Shown: positions 42,001-57,000 of the stretch, one piece after another | Numbering within the stretch: position 1 is the stretch's first letter | Layout: each line of letters starts with the position of its first letter | DNA from: Emydura subglobosa | Lineage: Eukaryota > Chordata > Testudines > Chelidae | DNA: 64,000 nucleotides | Assembly: GCA_007922225.1 (NCBI GenBank) | Contig: ML680055.1 | Location: 4,589,655-4,653,654, forward strand | Reading direction: 5' to 3' | Translations under genes and position numbers: made by a program | Notes under the pieces: generated by a model | The model's input: the letters and a program-made list of their open reading frames with translations, nothing else | The model's database searches: none | What the model was told of the DNA's origin: nothing

Positions 42001-45000
42001 CTTACTTTGTTCTCTGGACAGTCAAGTTTGGTGGACAATCAGATTTTCCCATAGTGCATCAGGAATAAAGGGCTAGGGCGTTTGGAGGGTGGGAGGGCTA
42101 CTAAGTCTGGGATCTGGGTGGTTGGACTTGGAGCCACATAATGCAGTGTTGATGCTGGGACCCCAGGCTGGGACCCAGGGTTCAACAGTTCCTAACCTGG
42201 GGTTACAAACGAGTGAAGACGCTCAAGCCCAAGGGTAACACAGCAAGGATTGGCAAGCTCAAGTTCTACTAACCCTGGGCTTCCACCGCCGTGTCAACGG
42301 GACCCGTAGCTACACAGATTGAAAGGCCAGGAGGAGCCATGATGATGGTCTAGTCTGGGCCCTGGCAAAACCCAGGCCAAGAGAATCCAGAGCCACACCT
42401 GGGTCTCCACCCTGGGCTGTGCCTGCGGTAGGCGCTCAGTCGGCCAGTTGTGACCATGGAGAGCACCCCGGCCAGTGTTCCAAGGGCAGGTGGTCACTAT
42501 GGCCCAGAACACAGAACGCAGAACACAGAACGCAGCTCCTCCCTGGCCCCCGCCAGCAACGTGCTCTGGCCCCCCCGCCACTCTTCTCCTGCGGCCGCAC
42601 GCTGATTGCATCCGACCCGCCAGCAGCCCAGGATGAAGGCAGCGTGGGCCAAGGGTGTCGGAGACACAAAAGCCACGCGGGGCGGCAGCCACAAAGAGGA
42701 AACGGTCGTGAGGGTTTTAGCGAGCCCGATCGGCAAAACGGCTAAACTGAAGGGTGAGAAGGACCTTCCCCGCCTGGCTGGCTCGGGATTCTTCGTTTCA
42801 GTGCTTGTAAGAAAATGCAGGGGAGGTGGGGGAAAGCGATTCAGAGCTGGCATTCAGGTGTCTCCCTTTGGTTCTTCCATTGGTACTCCTATTTCCCCAG
42901 TACCTCACACTCTTTTAACATATTTATCCTCCCTGCCGCCTGGTGCCTTTGGCCCCATTGTACAGGTGAGGAACTGGGGCACAGAGAGACTAGGGGACAT
43001 GACCAAGGTCACTCCGGGAGCCTGTGACAGAGCAGGGAATTGAACTGGGGTCCCCTAAGTTCTAACCACGGGTCATCCCTCCTCCCCTTCCCCGCGGGGG
43101 TCACCTCTTCTGCTGGAACGTGAACCTGAGCCCACGAGCGTCCAAAGCCCATCACTTTCCTCGGTTCCCCCAGGCAGTGGCAGTGCTGGTGGCACGTCGG
43201 GGCTAGGCCAGTGAGAGGACGGGCGTGAGTGCATGTGGCAGAACGTCCGTGGCACTGATTTGGCATCCGTTGGGTGAGACCTCTTGGGGCCAAAGTGTTG
43301 GCAGGTGCAAATGCTGTAGAAGACAAAGGGGCAAATTCTGCTCTGGTTCACAATGGTGTAAATCTAGGGTAACTCCGTTCCCTTTGGTAAATAATGGCAG
43401 GATGGCGCTGGCATAAGTGGTGGAAAAAATGCAGCGTGGGGCTGCTTTAGCTCATGCCGTCCTGTTAATGGCTTTTCTTGCTTCTGCCCCTTGTAGCATT
43501 GCTCACGTCTGTGCACGTGGGGTGCTACGGGAAACCGGCGGACAACAGTTGTGTTTCACGCTCATTTTGAACCAGTGTGAACGGCAACTCAAAGCGCAGG
43601 GAATCAGCCCCATGTTCTCTGAGATGAAATGGGCGCGAGCCTTGTGAGACACAGAAAGTGTGGCCTTTGCTTCGTTTGAACGTACACGGAGTTAACGCTG
43701 ATGCCCTGGTATCGCTCTGTTGTGCCTCCTTAAAGTCCCTGGCGGTTTCGGTTGAATATAGTATTGTTTTTCACGCCCTGTCGAGAACCATTGCATAGTG
43801 GAGCTGTCCACTGTGGTGGATGAAGTGTTTTTCTCTCACACTCACCCACACTCACAAATCCCCTAAGATAAAAGACTCTATAAATAAAGGTGATGATTAC
43901 TAAAAACTGAAATCGGTAATGTCGTTGGACCCGACTAGCGCTGATCAGAAAATGTCTAGGGGCTTTTTTTCCCCTGCAGAAATTTCAGCTGTGTCAGCCG
44001 AAAAATTGACATCTGAAATATTTCATCCAAACCCAAAATATTTTGAGTCCAAAAGGCTGCCCCAGTGCCTCCTGGGAGTTGTAGTTCAGGAGCCCAATGC
44101 CCCTATTCTCCTCTGTGGGCCAGGCTCCTTGGTTGGACTACGTCTCCTGTGATAAATCACAGTCTCGCCTCTTGGGAGTCCCAGATGTATGAACTAGACT
44201 TCCAGGCTGGACTACAAGAGAATACAGGCATGAGACAACGGAACTACAGCTGCCGCGAGGCACTGTGGTGCGGTGGCTGAGTAGATATTTTCTAGGCATT
44301 TGGGTTTTTTGATGAAAACAGTCATTTTTTCAGGAAAAATTCAGTTGAATCAACAATCCAATTTTGTGTCACAAAACAGTTTAGATGGAAAATTTTCAAG
44401 CCGCCTAGAGCCAGCATTTAGAAAGCAACGAACCTCTCATGAGCACTAACACAAAGAAATAATAACAGCGATTGAATAACCTGCTGTGTATTCTCTGCCT
44501 GCCCTGCAGCCTTACAGGATGCCTTTGAGATCGTCAGCAAGATCAAAGCGGATTACATTGAGGTTGGTGAACTGCACAGCACTCTGGACACCATGGGGAT
44601 CCCTTTAGCTGATGAAGAGTTCCAGGAAGCTCTGCAGAAAGTGAAGCTGGAAAGTGAGTCTTTCAAGCTGTCTGTCTGTCTGTCTTAGTTGAGCAAGTGT
44701 GAGAAGAAGCACATACACACGTCCGAGTACAGCCAGCTGGGGTGTGCAAGCATTCCAGCACCGATGTGGCCCCTTTGACATAGAGTCGCAGGGCTGGATT
44801 CTTATCTCAGTTATACCTCGGTGCGGTCTAGGGAGTTACTCCAAATCTGCACCAGTATCATTGAGAGCAGGACTGGCCCCCTGTGCTGGAAAGCAGAGGA
44901 TGATGAGTGCCCATTCACCCCAAGCTGTCATTGCGTCTCTTTGACCGGACTAAAACATTGTCTCTATGCCACACACGTTCCTCGTGCGAACAGCATTCCT

Positions 45001-48000
45001 TAGCACACAGAAATGCAAAAGTCCGACGTCGCGGAATTCAGCTTTGGCACTCATGACTTGGATGGACTCAGCTGCTGTAAATTGGAACAGCTTCGCTGAA
45101 GTCCGTGCAGCGACACCTCCTTACACCCACGCCGGGTCTGGCCCGTTGATGGGTTTGCCCTTTGCTCACCTTGACCGGGAGCTGCCATATGTTACAGCAA
45201 GGCCTTGTCTACATGAGAAAAGTTGCACTTTGTTATCTACATTGGTTTTAAATCAGTCTAGTTACACCTGTGCATACTTTTAATGTCGACTCACTGAATC
45301 TGGTTTAACCCTTGCTTAAATCGGTTTAGCACAATTCAGTAATTTACTAAACTGATTCAGACAGGTTTAAACTGAGTTAAGTGCATCGAAGGTGTGTGTT
45401 TAAAATCAACGCAGGGAGCCCACTGCAGGTTTTCTGATTATAGACCGGCCCTAGACTCTCCTCTCACAGCACTTAGATCCCAGTGTAACTCTGCCGACTT
45501 CAGTGGAGTGACTCCTCATTCACACCAGTTTGCAAACGCATCCAGGCCCAGAGAGCTGGCTTCAGGGCATATGGCTGAATTGAGCAAACAACCCAGTTTA
45601 TAGAGTATACTGATGATCATTCTGTATGATGAATAATATCAAACAGGTATTTCCTGTCCATCATTAGAGCAGGTGCCCGTCGTCAATCATACAATAAAAC
45701 TACTGGAGAAAATGGTCAGACAATCGATAAAAGACCAGATCTTCTGCTGGTGTAAATCAGTATAGCCCCACCGAAGTCAGTGCATCTACATGCATTTATA
45801 GCAGCTGAGAATTTGGCCTAAAATGTCTATTTCAGATGCTAGCCGGACTCCAGTGCATTCCACAATCAGCCCCTCTGTTTGTCTCTCTCCTCATGTCTCT
45901 GTGTCTTTCCCCACCACATTGTGCTTTGAACCGTTCTTTACATCGCAGAAGACGGGACAGTGAACTTCAGTCACTTTATGATTGCGTTGGCCAACACCCG
46001 GCACTTCTCCGAATTTTCAGGTGAGTGGGGACCTGCTAGGGCGAGGCAGGTGGAGAGTCAAATTGTGCTACGATCATAGCTCTGCTTTGCACCTCGTGCA
46101 CGCTGCCATGCTGGTGCAAACTGGGCGCATCAAATCCGGGAGAGGTGTTGTTCCCGCTCCCTTTCCACTGGTGTGCATGGCGACACAAGGTGCAGCTGGT
46201 CAGCGATCTTGCAAGAGCTCCGCTTTATTCTGAGTCTGGTTGCAGCCGGCTGTGCATGACAAGACCTTCCCAGCCCGGACTGTGTCTGGGAAGCTCAGCC
46301 CTTAAAGGTGCAGCCCTTGACACCGTGCAGGATAAAGGAGAATCAGGCACCATGCGATTTTCTGTCTAGGAGTATGATAGAGTGGAGGGTCCCCACACAC
46401 AGGTGCTGGCAGGGAATGGATTAAGCCCCCTTCCGCGGGGACTCTGCAGACAGGGCGAGGGTCCCGTAGGTACTCTCTGGAGAGAAAGAGACTCCCTGGC
46501 AGCAGGTGGCCGGTTGCCAGATAGCAGGGTGCACAAGCTGGCAGCAGTGGAGCTGAGGGGCAGAGGAGACGGCGGGAAGGAGGAGGAACTGCTTTAGGAT
46601 AGCCCCAGCAAACCCATGAAGCAGGGTATTATTAGCACCTGGGAGTCCCAGTCATGGACCAGGCCCCCACTGCGCTAGGCGCTGTACAAACACAAACAAA
46701 GAAATGCTCCCTGCCCTCTAGAGTTTGCAATCTACGTAATGTGCAGAACCTCCTGCTTGACCTAACGCCTCCCCTGTCCCAGGCAGTACCAGGCTGTGAT
46801 TCCCTAACGTGCTATCGCTATTAGGAAGGACAGGGCCCTGCATCCCAACTGGACCCAGGTTGTATCACTAGCGCTTCCCTTGCCATTGCGCACCCAGCAG
46901 GGCTTAGTTTCCATTTAGGCAGACAAGTGGCCAGATTCTGCCGAGCTCTGTACATCCGGTGCCCCGTGGGGGTGTTGAGGAATTATGGAAAACTAGGTCT
47001 TATTTAAATGCTTAAATGGGAGCAGAACCCTTTGGAAAGCCTTGCCCCGCCTGAATAACTTGGTCGCTTGTTCCCTCTGCCCGTCGGCAGTGCTGAAAGA
47101 TGCCATTGACGCCATCAGCAAGATCGAAGGCGACAAGGTGGCTGCGAGTGACTTACTGTCCTGCGTGAAGAACATGGGGATCCATTTATCCGACAGAGAA
47201 TTCCAGGAGGCGCTGAAGCTGGTTTCTGTGGATGGTGAGTGCAGGAGGTCGGTTAAAGCCCCAGCTCCCTGAGTCATGTGATTATGTGAGAATCCTGGCT
47301 TTCAGTCTTTAAAAAAGTACATTTCTAGCCCTCCTGGTTGCAGAAAAAAGCTTGAAAATGTGACCTGAGTGCAACCCAGAGGCTCAGAAACTGGAAAGGA
47401 AATTCTAAACATCTAACGTTTCACTGGCTATTCTGTGGGAAGCCAGCGTAGGACGCAGAGGACAGGAATGATTAGTTTGCGGCCACCTGTCTTGCTGTGG
47501 AGACTGGCCTCAGCGTTCTGTCCCAGCGGGCGTGTACTAAGCACTGAAACCCCTCAGGCCACGCTGCATACCACGGCATGGACGCTTTGTCTGCTAGCTT
47601 CTTCTGAGTGAGGCCTCCTGGCCTAGGAGCGGGCACTAGACTAGGACGGTCTAGTAGACTCTAGAGGCTGGTTCTGTTCCCTCTTCTCCCATTCCCACTC
47701 TCCTGCTAAGGGCCTCTGTCTCACATCGGGTCGGTCCAGCGCCTCGAATACAAATGATTTGGCAGTAACCTGAGCTCTCCTCTCATTGCAGCAAACCGAA
47801 AGGTGTATATTAAAGATTTCATTCAAGGTCTGACCAAAAGCCCGCGGTTCTCCGAGCTGTTAGGTGAGTGGGCGCTTGGGCAGACGGGAAAGAATGCATG
47901 ACATGAACGTGGGCTCTGAGTTCATTCCACAAATCCATGTCCGGCGTTGGGTGACATTGGGAACCAGCTCCGTTCGTAATTAGGTGCCTTTAACACAAGG

Positions 48001-51000
48001 GGCCCGAATTTCCCTCCATGCAATGGACACTCCAGGCCATGAGGTGTGAAACAAGGCTGAATTCAGCTATAAAAGCTCAGTAGCCTTTCAGATTGTTATG
48101 TGCAAGCTGGATGTACGGTCCTGGGGCCAGATTGTCATCTGGTGTAAATCAGCCAGAGCGCCCCTGAGTTCAATGGGCCAACATTGCTGCAGTCAGGTCA
48201 GTAGAGCTACACTGATTTATGCATGATTTACATCTGGCCTCTGGAGCCTTAAAATGGCTCCTATCTTGCAGATTAAGGGGTGTCTTTTCACAAGAACACA
48301 GTGTTATTCAGCGAAACTTTTCCTGTGGAGGAGCAATCCTCCCGCAGGACAAGAGGGATTTCACAGCTCTGGGACTGCACAAGAAATGGGAACTGGGCAA
48401 GCAGAGGCATATAACGGACCCAATTCTGCTCTCAGTCAGACTGCTGCAAACCAGGACTGACTTTAACAGGTTTATCCCTGAGTTACACCAGTGTGAAATC
48501 AGAATCGAGCCCTTGATTTCTAAGAGCACGACATGGCGGAAGCTTTTATTGCTCTTCCATTAAATAGCCAAGCCGGGAAGGTAAAAAGGTGGCTTCGTTT
48601 GCCAGAGGAACCTGGTATGTGTTTACTTGTCACGGAAGACAAGCTGAGCGCTTTGATCCTCTTATAAAAATCAGCCTCTGAACATCGCCCTCTATCTGCT
48701 CCCGGGGGGAGGGCGATAGCGCAGCGCACATGTGTTGTGTACACAGCACTCACCTTCTGCCAAATGGGATGTCGGAGCTGCTCGTTTGTGTGTGTGTGTT
48801 TGTGTCGCCGTTTAGCATCTGCAGCCTACAGAGGCTGTTGGGTCTAATACCAATTGCACCAAGGGAAATTCTTCTTGGCTAGAGGCTTGGGCTATTGAGG
48901 CAGAAGACTCTCCGTTCTCTGACCAGGGTCATTCATGAATTCTGGGTCCTTTTTCTTGACTAGCGAAGGAGCCAGGTTGGACACCATGTTGGCTAACTCG
49001 TGTTCTTTACCATGACTTCAACCCCATGTCCCCCCGGCAAACGTGTTAAAAAGTTAACATCTGTCTACACTGGAGGGGTAATTATGGTAGCTCAACCACA
49101 ACCTCTTTCCCCACTTGAGACCTGGTGATGACTGTCAAGTCTGTATCTGCCGGTTGGATAAGAGCAGAGAGCAAAATTGCTTGGGTGTGCGGAGTTCAGT
49201 GGTCTGGACCTGACAGAGGGTGTCCCACTTCGGGTATTGACTCTGGATTGGCTGCCAGGTTCTAGCGACCGTTCCCACGGGCTCTCGTTTCCTACAAACG
49301 GCCCGGCTGCCGTGTGCTCTCTCTGTGTCTGCAGTGGCGCAGGACACCATTAAAGCCATGAGCAGGATTCGGGGGGATCTGGTCGACGTGCAGGACCTGG
49401 AGAGGATCCTGACCAACATGGGCGTCCATTTGAGCAAGGCGGAGTTCCAGGAGATGCTGACGTCCGCGACTGTTGACAGTGAGCGTTTCACTAGCTGCCC
49501 TCTTTGCCTGGGGGAAGCAGGCGCTCCTGCTCCTCAGCCTCACGTCGCCAGGCGGCTCGGAGCCATGGAGGGCCGCGGCCCCCATGCTGCATGGGAGAGG
49601 AGGGCCGTGACTCTGAGGCTGCCCATGGAGCACACGGGGGATTGACAGCAGGCTCAACCAGCCAGTATTCCTTCGGGGAAGATCAGCTGCCCGGCGGGGG
49701 GGGGCGCGGCGCCCAAATTAAGCCCAAAGCCCAGAGGCAGCGGGGCAGCTGAGATACCAGGGTGGGGTGTTCTGCCCTATGCCCCGGGGTACGCCGTAGC
49801 AGGTTGAAGAGCAGTGGGGGAAGTGATGGGCCAATCAGAGTTATGGTGACGGGCTGATCTTCAAAATGGGGTCCCTACGTCACAGCCCTGGGTTCTGCCC
49901 CCTGGGTGCTCAGTTTGAGGGACCCAGCCACCCGCCTGGGACCTTCGAGCGCCGATCCGAAGTCCAGATCCACCGTGGAGTGCCCTAAGACTGGCCGTTT
50001 TCTGTAGTCAGCCCCAGAGTGTCTGTGACCCTCCTTTGCCTTGCAGAAGACGGGAGAGTCAAGTTAGAACAGTTCATGACGCTGGTGTCCAAGATGCAGC
50101 GCTTCTCGGAGCTGGGAGGTGAGTGAGGACTTGGATGGGAGAGAGCATTGATGGTGGGGAGATACCCTGGCCCTGCCCTAGCCCCTGACATGGCCACTGA
50201 GTGCCAGGGCAGAGTGGGTGAATCCTCAGATGGCAGAGAGTCAATGCAGCTGGCCAGCCTCCAGCCTTTCCCCCCACACAGGGGAGTGCCTGGGAAGAGG
50301 GGGGGCACCTGGTCTGACAGCCAGGACATCTGGGTTCTATTCCCAGCTCTGCCACTGACCTGCTGTGTGCCTCAGTTTCCCCTCCGACCCTCTGTCTATC
50401 TTGTCAGTTCTTCAAACAGAGATTGTCTGGTCAGTGCCCAGCGCGGCAGGGTCCCAGTCTCAGCTGCAGCCTTTAGTGCCACTGAAATACCAGTAACTGA
50501 GCCTGTGTTCCACAGAAAGGTCCTTCCCTGGCTCCCCAGGCCTTCAGAGCGGAAATGCTGGCAGAGTTATGTTCCTGGAGCCTGCCCGTTCCCAGCTCGT
50601 GGCTTTCTGGGGCTGGCTGCACATGAGTTCTGCAGGCCTGGACTCTGCCTGCCTTGGGAACCCTCTTCTTGGAGGGGAGGGGGATGGTTTCCCACCAGAT
50701 GTAGCAGCCATTACTGCTTTCAGTACCTTGCTTTGCCCGGTGAATTTCTTCCCTTTTCCGTTAACAGAGCAGTTGGCCTCGGAGGAAGGATGGTTCAGTG
50801 GTTAGGGCCTTAAGCTGTGACTTGGAAGATCCAGGGGCAATTCCTTCCTCTGACTCAGACTTCCTGTGTGCCCTTGGCCATGTCTCTGCGCCTTTGTCCC
50901 AGCTGGGGACAATGGGGGTATCAGCCCTGCCCAGCCCCACAGGGGTCTGAGGTAAAGCCATTAAAGATTGGGTGGTGCTCAGGCACTGTGGGAGTGGGGG

Positions 51001-54000
51001 GCCAGAGACAGGCTAATCCATTTTGCCAGCACACCATGGCTCCAGGGTGTATAACTGGCTGCATCCCCCCACTGCTGGCCAGACCTCACAGGGACGAGCC
51101 TGGTATGCTTCCCCTGATCCCAACGTAGCCGTTCTGCTCTAATCCGAGGGAAGAACTGAGCCCTCTCTTGGCGTTCCCGTGTCCATGCTGCAGCCAGGCC
51201 TTCATCCGTTAGCTCTGTGGGCCTGAGTCACCGTCGCCCTGCCCCTTGTGCCATGACTAACGGCGGCGCAGAGCTGCCTTTGCACTGGTGTGATCGGCTG
51301 TGCATGGGGCAGAGCAATGGAGGTGCAGAGCCTACGCGAGACACAAACGCTGCCTCTGCCCTGTCCGCAGCACTGAACAAGGCCATCGAAGCCTTCGGGC
51401 AGATCAAAGAGGACAAGGTGAAGATTTCGGAGCTGGCGTCCTGCCTGCACAGCATGGGGGTTCAGCTAACCAAAGAGGAGCTGGAGACGGCGACGCAGTC
51501 CCTTTCGGTTTCCAGTGAGTATTTCAGCGACCGCAGTCGGTGCGTTCCATAAGTCCGGCATGGGCCTCGGCGTCCGTGCATTTGGCTGTCTGCGTGCATC
51601 TTTGCATGGCCGTTTTATGCATTTGGAAGGACAAACTGACTCCTTAAAGACAGACGCCTAAACGGGCAGCACTAAACTCATGCCTTGCCTTTAACTGAGA
51701 ACTCGTGTTTCTGTGGTTAAAATTCCTTATCGCTGGGAGTATGAAATTGTCTTGAGTCCTTGAAACCTAGGTCTGCAGCTTGTGGGGTTCTTTCTCCTCT
51801 AGCAAAGTGGAAATTCATGTGGACAAATGAGAGAGCCACAGAAGGCAATTCCAAGTCCTAAATCCCCAGGGCTCCTGCTCCCGCCTTGTGCCATCATTTT
51901 CATCTGCATAACCCAGGACTGCTCCGTTTTTGGGGCTGCCTGCTTTTACATGACATGAGATGCAGCCATCTAAGACCAAGAATCTAGTTCATACATCAGA
52001 TTTGGTGACGTCTGTGCCTTTCTCATCACTCGGGGCCTCATTGTGGTCCGACGCTGATGTAATCCCTAGATTGACCCCACTGGCACCAGTAGGGTTACTC
52101 TGGATTGGCACCCGTCAGAGGTCAGAATCGGGCCCTTTGTCATCCCTCTCTTGTCGCTCCTTTCCCTGAACGCCTGAATTGTGCTTTCCCCTGCAGAAGA
52201 CGGGACTGTGGATATTAAAGAACTGATGTCAGCATTGACGGGCACCAGGCGGTTCTCCAACTTCGTAGGTAAGAGTTCCCAGCGCAGACTGGTGTGTAGA
52301 AGGCCATGGGTGACGTCCACGGAACTGGGTTCGCTGTTTTATAGATGGGGCCGTATCATGGGCCTGACCTGCCCAACCCTTACGCCGGTGGGAGTTAGGA
52401 GTAGCTGCACTAAAGCCAAAGCAAAGCTGGTGGGAGATCAGAATCTGGCCCTTTTGTCGTCTTGGTCTTCCAGCTGCAGCCCAGAGTGCAGTGTAATCTC
52501 TGTGCTATGGGGAGCGCTGAACACAAAGCATGTGATTCTCCGTTAGCTAGCCCCTGGGGCGGCCATCGGCCCCCGTGTGAAACAGGGGTCCAGTGCTACA
52601 CTCGCTTTGCTCCCGTGTACGTGGCCGCACAAGCTGCAGGGCAAAGCAGGCGCAGGCCCAACGTGTGAGTCGCTTCCCAGACTCCGGGGCCCGGCTCTGC
52701 TGAATGCAGGGGGCATGTCTGCACTGCAGTCGTGGGCTGTGACCGCGGCTCACGCGGTCCGCTCCGGATTGCAGCACAGACACCCTCTGCAGTCCTTTGC
52801 ACCGCTCTGACTGGAGCGAAGGGACCTTAAAGTGAGTGTGCGTGGAACTGACCCCTCTTGAAGGGCCCTGGCACTGCCAGCTAGGCGACAGGTGGCCTTA
52901 GCGTGTCCCATTGGATCTGTGCCGATTTGAAGGCGCGGGCTCTTCTCTTCTCCCCAGCACCCCCTGTCCGCGTTTTCCTGCCCTGCCTTGCATCAGAAAG
53001 GCGCTCGCTGTGTGTGCTGAACCATTGGCACGCTCCCTGGGCAAGCCGGCATCCTTGTGGAGCACGTGTGCAGGGAGCTAGAGACTGACTCAGCCTCGGG
53101 GCCGAGGGCTCCACCGCCAGGTTCATGGCCATGCCCGTGTCCAGGTGGCAGCCCCTCCCATGACGACCTGCCTTCCGCAGCATGCCAGGCCAGGGCCGAG
53201 GCCCCGGAAGCGTTACCCTCCCCTCTGACTTCTGAGGATAAATCTGCTCTTGCGGCTTCCTGGTGATCCCCTGGGCCCTGCTGGGACCCGCCAGGGGTGG
53301 AAAGCGGCTGCAATCTCCCCTCGCGGGCAGCCCTGGCTAGGGAGTGGCTGTGAAAATGAGCCGATTCGGTATCCTCCAGGGGGGCTTCCGCAGAGCCCCA
53401 TCCCCAGCTCCCGGCTGCCCTTCTAGGCTGGAAGCAGCAAGACGGGGGCAGGTGACCGTACCACGTTCAGGGTGGGTCTCGCTCCAGGACTTGGGAGTGC
53501 AGCTTGTGGGCTGTGACTGGCGCCAGATCTAGTTCCACTGGTTTGGGAGCACGAGCCCTGACGTCCCCGTGTCCCGTGACCCTCTGCAGCCGTGCAGGAA
53601 GCCCTCAGGGCCGTCCAGCACATCAAAGAGGACGACATTGAGGTGAGCCGCCTGGCGACCAGCCTGAGCACCTTGGGGCTGCGTCTAGCCAACGAAGTGA
53701 TCGGGCAAGTGCTGAAGTCGGCCCGCGTGGACGGTAAGCAGAGCGGGGCGCGGCGTGTGCCTGCCTGATGCTCACCTCCCACCTGAGGGTCTTGGAGGTT
53801 TGCAGACCTCACGCCCCTGAGGCAGGTGTCACCATCCCAGTTTTACAGGCGAGGGCATTGCCTGACTTACCAAAGTCACCGTGGCAGAGTTTGTCCTGGA
53901 ACCCGGGAGTCCTGACTTTTTTCTAGCACTATGCACTAGGCAGCCCTCCCTCACAGAGCTTGGCACCGGGCATAGGGGGCCGTTGGCTCTGTCTCCTGCT

Positions 54001-57000
54001 CTAACCACTGCACTACGCTCCTGGGAGTTCACACGAAGGCGCACCAGTGAAACCTCTCTGAACTCTTGCTGTCTGCTGTCCAAGTGAAATGTTCCTCTGG
54101 CTAAATTTGCCAGCTCAAAATCCGCTGCTGCCTGAAGGCAGCCGGTGTGGTAGAGTCGTTAGACTGACATCGCTTAACTAGAAACAGGAGTCTTTGATGT
54201 CTTCTCACCAGGTTTCACTTCTCAGTGACACCTTTTGGTGATTTCAAAGTGTGAGGAGTAACGGGAGAATGAATTTGGGGAGGGGATTTGTTCCGGTTTT
54301 TGGCTGTAGATCAAGAAAGGAATCGAATGAAGAGTTTTATACCTGTCCAAATGTTTCCTAGCTGCTGCTTCTTGGAAATGTTGTGAGCACAGACCTGCAG
54401 ATCAGGACTCCTGGGTTCTATTCTCAGCTACTCAGAGTTCTGGTGTGATTTTTTTTTTCTGTGGACACACACTTTACTGGCCAGGCAGCCCCGGGGGGTG
54501 GGGGCAGAGGGTGAACCCCACCTCCCTTCCAGCAGGAGATGGGGAACAGGTGGCCCCAGGAGGCAGCAGTAGCTGGGTGAGGGGTGCAGGCTGAGGCTGC
54601 GAAGGCACATCCCTCCCCACAGCTCCAGGAACGCTGCTGAGGCCACCGCAGGGAAGCGCCAGCTGGATTCCAGGAGGCAGAGCTGGGCCCCCAAGACCCT
54701 GGGAAAGGTGCTGTGCTAATACCACCTTCCCCTCCCCGGCCCAGTGGTGCTCTGGGGTGGGCAGGAGGAAGGGGCACGCGGCTGGGGCAATGCACCAAAG
54801 CCCAGCAGGGCAGGTGCTCCTGGCGGGGGGCATCCTAGCGCCCAAGGCATGTGTCCACCAGCAGGTGCAGACCCGAGGCTGGCTGTGATCCGAGCAGCAG
54901 AACAGGTCCGGGCCTGGTGCCCAGCATGGTGCTGAAGCAGAGGGTCCCCCTGACACGGGGGGGCAGGACTTAGTGCCACAGGGCAGTTTTTTGCTTTTAA
55001 TCTAAAATTCCATTTGGCAGGCAAGTTGGTAAGCCCCAGATCCTGAAAGGTATTTTGGCACCTAACTCCCATTCGAAACCAATGGGAGTTAGGCACCTAA
55101 ATACCTTTGCGGATCTGGGCCTTAATCGCTCTGTGCCTCCGTTTCTCCATCTGTAAAATGGAGGTGGTGGTACCGGCGGACCCCCCAGGGAGTATATAAA
55201 ATGTTACGCACCACGCGTCAGAACAGCTGTGTGTGGCCATTGTGGGTTCCCCTAATGTGCGGGGTGAGCTTCAGCTGGATTAGGATTTTGTTACTTCCTC
55301 CAGTGGTCCGAGGAGGCTGACAGTGAGTGTTAACAGACAGGAGAGCACAAGAGACAAAAATGGAGCAGCATGAAGCAGATAAACAGGGTGTCTGGGTGCG
55401 GGATTTGACTTCATGGGATAACGCTGATGGCGGCACGGTGGAAGAGATCAGCTGTGCTTATTCTCTGGCTGATGCCATGGCCCTGATCTCCCAGCTTTAC
55501 GGCCAGATCTGCATTCAATCTTCCCCAAACTGCAGGGGCATTGGGCGTGGTGCTCTATGCACGCACAGGCCATGCAGGACCTTGCTTTCTCCCCAGACGC
55601 CCACCTTTGTGCTAGTTCTCGTCACGGGTGGGTGCAGGCGGGCCGTGCTGCTGGGATTCAGCGAAGGTCCTTGACCCGACAGTCAGGTCCGTGGGTTTCT
55701 AAATGAACTTCCTCAGGAGCAGCAAGATCGGACTCAGACTGACGTGAGTTCAAAGCTCGCTGTCTCAGGGAACAGCCAGAGCCAGCGTGATTCCAGCTTC
55801 CCCAGAGTGTGCCTGCACTAGCTGGCTCTTGGGAGAGTGGTCCCTCGTCCCTTTCACCAGGCGGAATGAGAAGCCGTTTGCCAGCATTCTGGGCGCTCCT
55901 GGGTCACATCTAGTGTTTGTTGGGAGCTGCCCTGTTCCCTTCCTAGCTGTCGCCTTTCTCCTTGCAGAGGCCGGGAGGGTAAAATTCACCGATTTTATGA
56001 GAGCTCTGTCCAGGAGCCAGCATTTCACCCCATCATCAGGTAAGAGCCAGTCTCCTAATAAAGGGTGGGCGATGGGCGGGGAGGCTAAACGGGCCACATG
56101 TCCTTGGAACAGCCCTGTTCTTTCTGTGTGCAAATATACCCCGCTGCCCTTCACTCTGCTGTGCCCTGAGTGCCAGGGCTCCCAAGACATCAGCATGGCC
56201 AAATAGAGAAAGACACGAGCGTGCAGCTCATCCCACAATGGTCCTGCAGCTTTGGGTCCTGGCAGTGGTGAGTCTTGCACTACCCACATCAGACAGGGAG
56301 CTGGCCATAGGGACCCGGCGGTCCTGCTACCTCCACTGCGCTGCCGGCTTTTTGTCTTTCGTGCTGGTAACGAATGGGTCCAGATCCGTTTCTCTTTAGC
56401 GGCATTGTTGCACACGGGCATTCGGAGACATTCAGGCCAGAAGGGACTGTCTAATCGAACCTCCTGCCTGATGCCCCCTAGAAACTCAGGCCGGCACCAG
56501 CGGCCCGTCCTGCTCTCCTTGTAGCTGACGCTGTCGCCCTCGTTTGCAAGAGGGACGTTCTGGCCGCTCGCTGAATCCCTCCGGCCTGTTGTCTCTGTGC
56601 CTGCAGCCCTGCAGGATGCCTTTAGCATCATCAGCACGCTGGAGGGGGAGAAAATTGGCGTCGAGGACCTCAGGGCCGTCCTGAACAACCTGAACGTCAG
56701 TTTGTCCGGCAAAGAGTTCTCCGAGGCGCTCAAGTTATGTGATGTCGATGGTGAGCGTTTGCCTCGGTGGGGGGCCCGTGCTGCTGCTTTAAGTGCATGC
56801 GGGGTCGATGTAACAGGACTCTGGCTACAGTGACTGTGAAGGAATCAGCTCCCGCAATGCCGTGTGCTCCCTGCGGTTCCTGTTCCTAGTGTAATGTACT
56901 GGCTGGTGGGGACGGGTGTCTGCTGCCTCCTCCTGGGGAGAAGCAGTGCTGCTCTGGACTGCTTCATAGACTCTATACTGCCAAGGAGACTCTCCTGCAG

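Larger units (their letters stand above)
33074..44509. other. EFCAB13: EFCAB13-like introns through module 2 and linker
   Basis: Introns 33074-33685, 33772-35503, 35648-35735, 35808-36827, 36972-37627, 37700-39624, 40045-40875 and 40942-44509. They hold MIR-like, L2-like, CR1 and inverted-repeat elements listed separately. Since flanking exons join in frame, no missing exon is required in any of them. Confidence 0.8.

Noticed and set aside
50148..50813. Plus-strand open frame of 221 codons
   Set aside because: It lies in the intron after module 5 and runs through MIR-like repeats. No splice path uses it.
55765..56733. Minus-strand open frame of 322 codons
   Set aside because: It is antisense to both the module 7 second exon and the module 8 first exon and to the intron between them. 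The sense exons have splice sites and family similarity.
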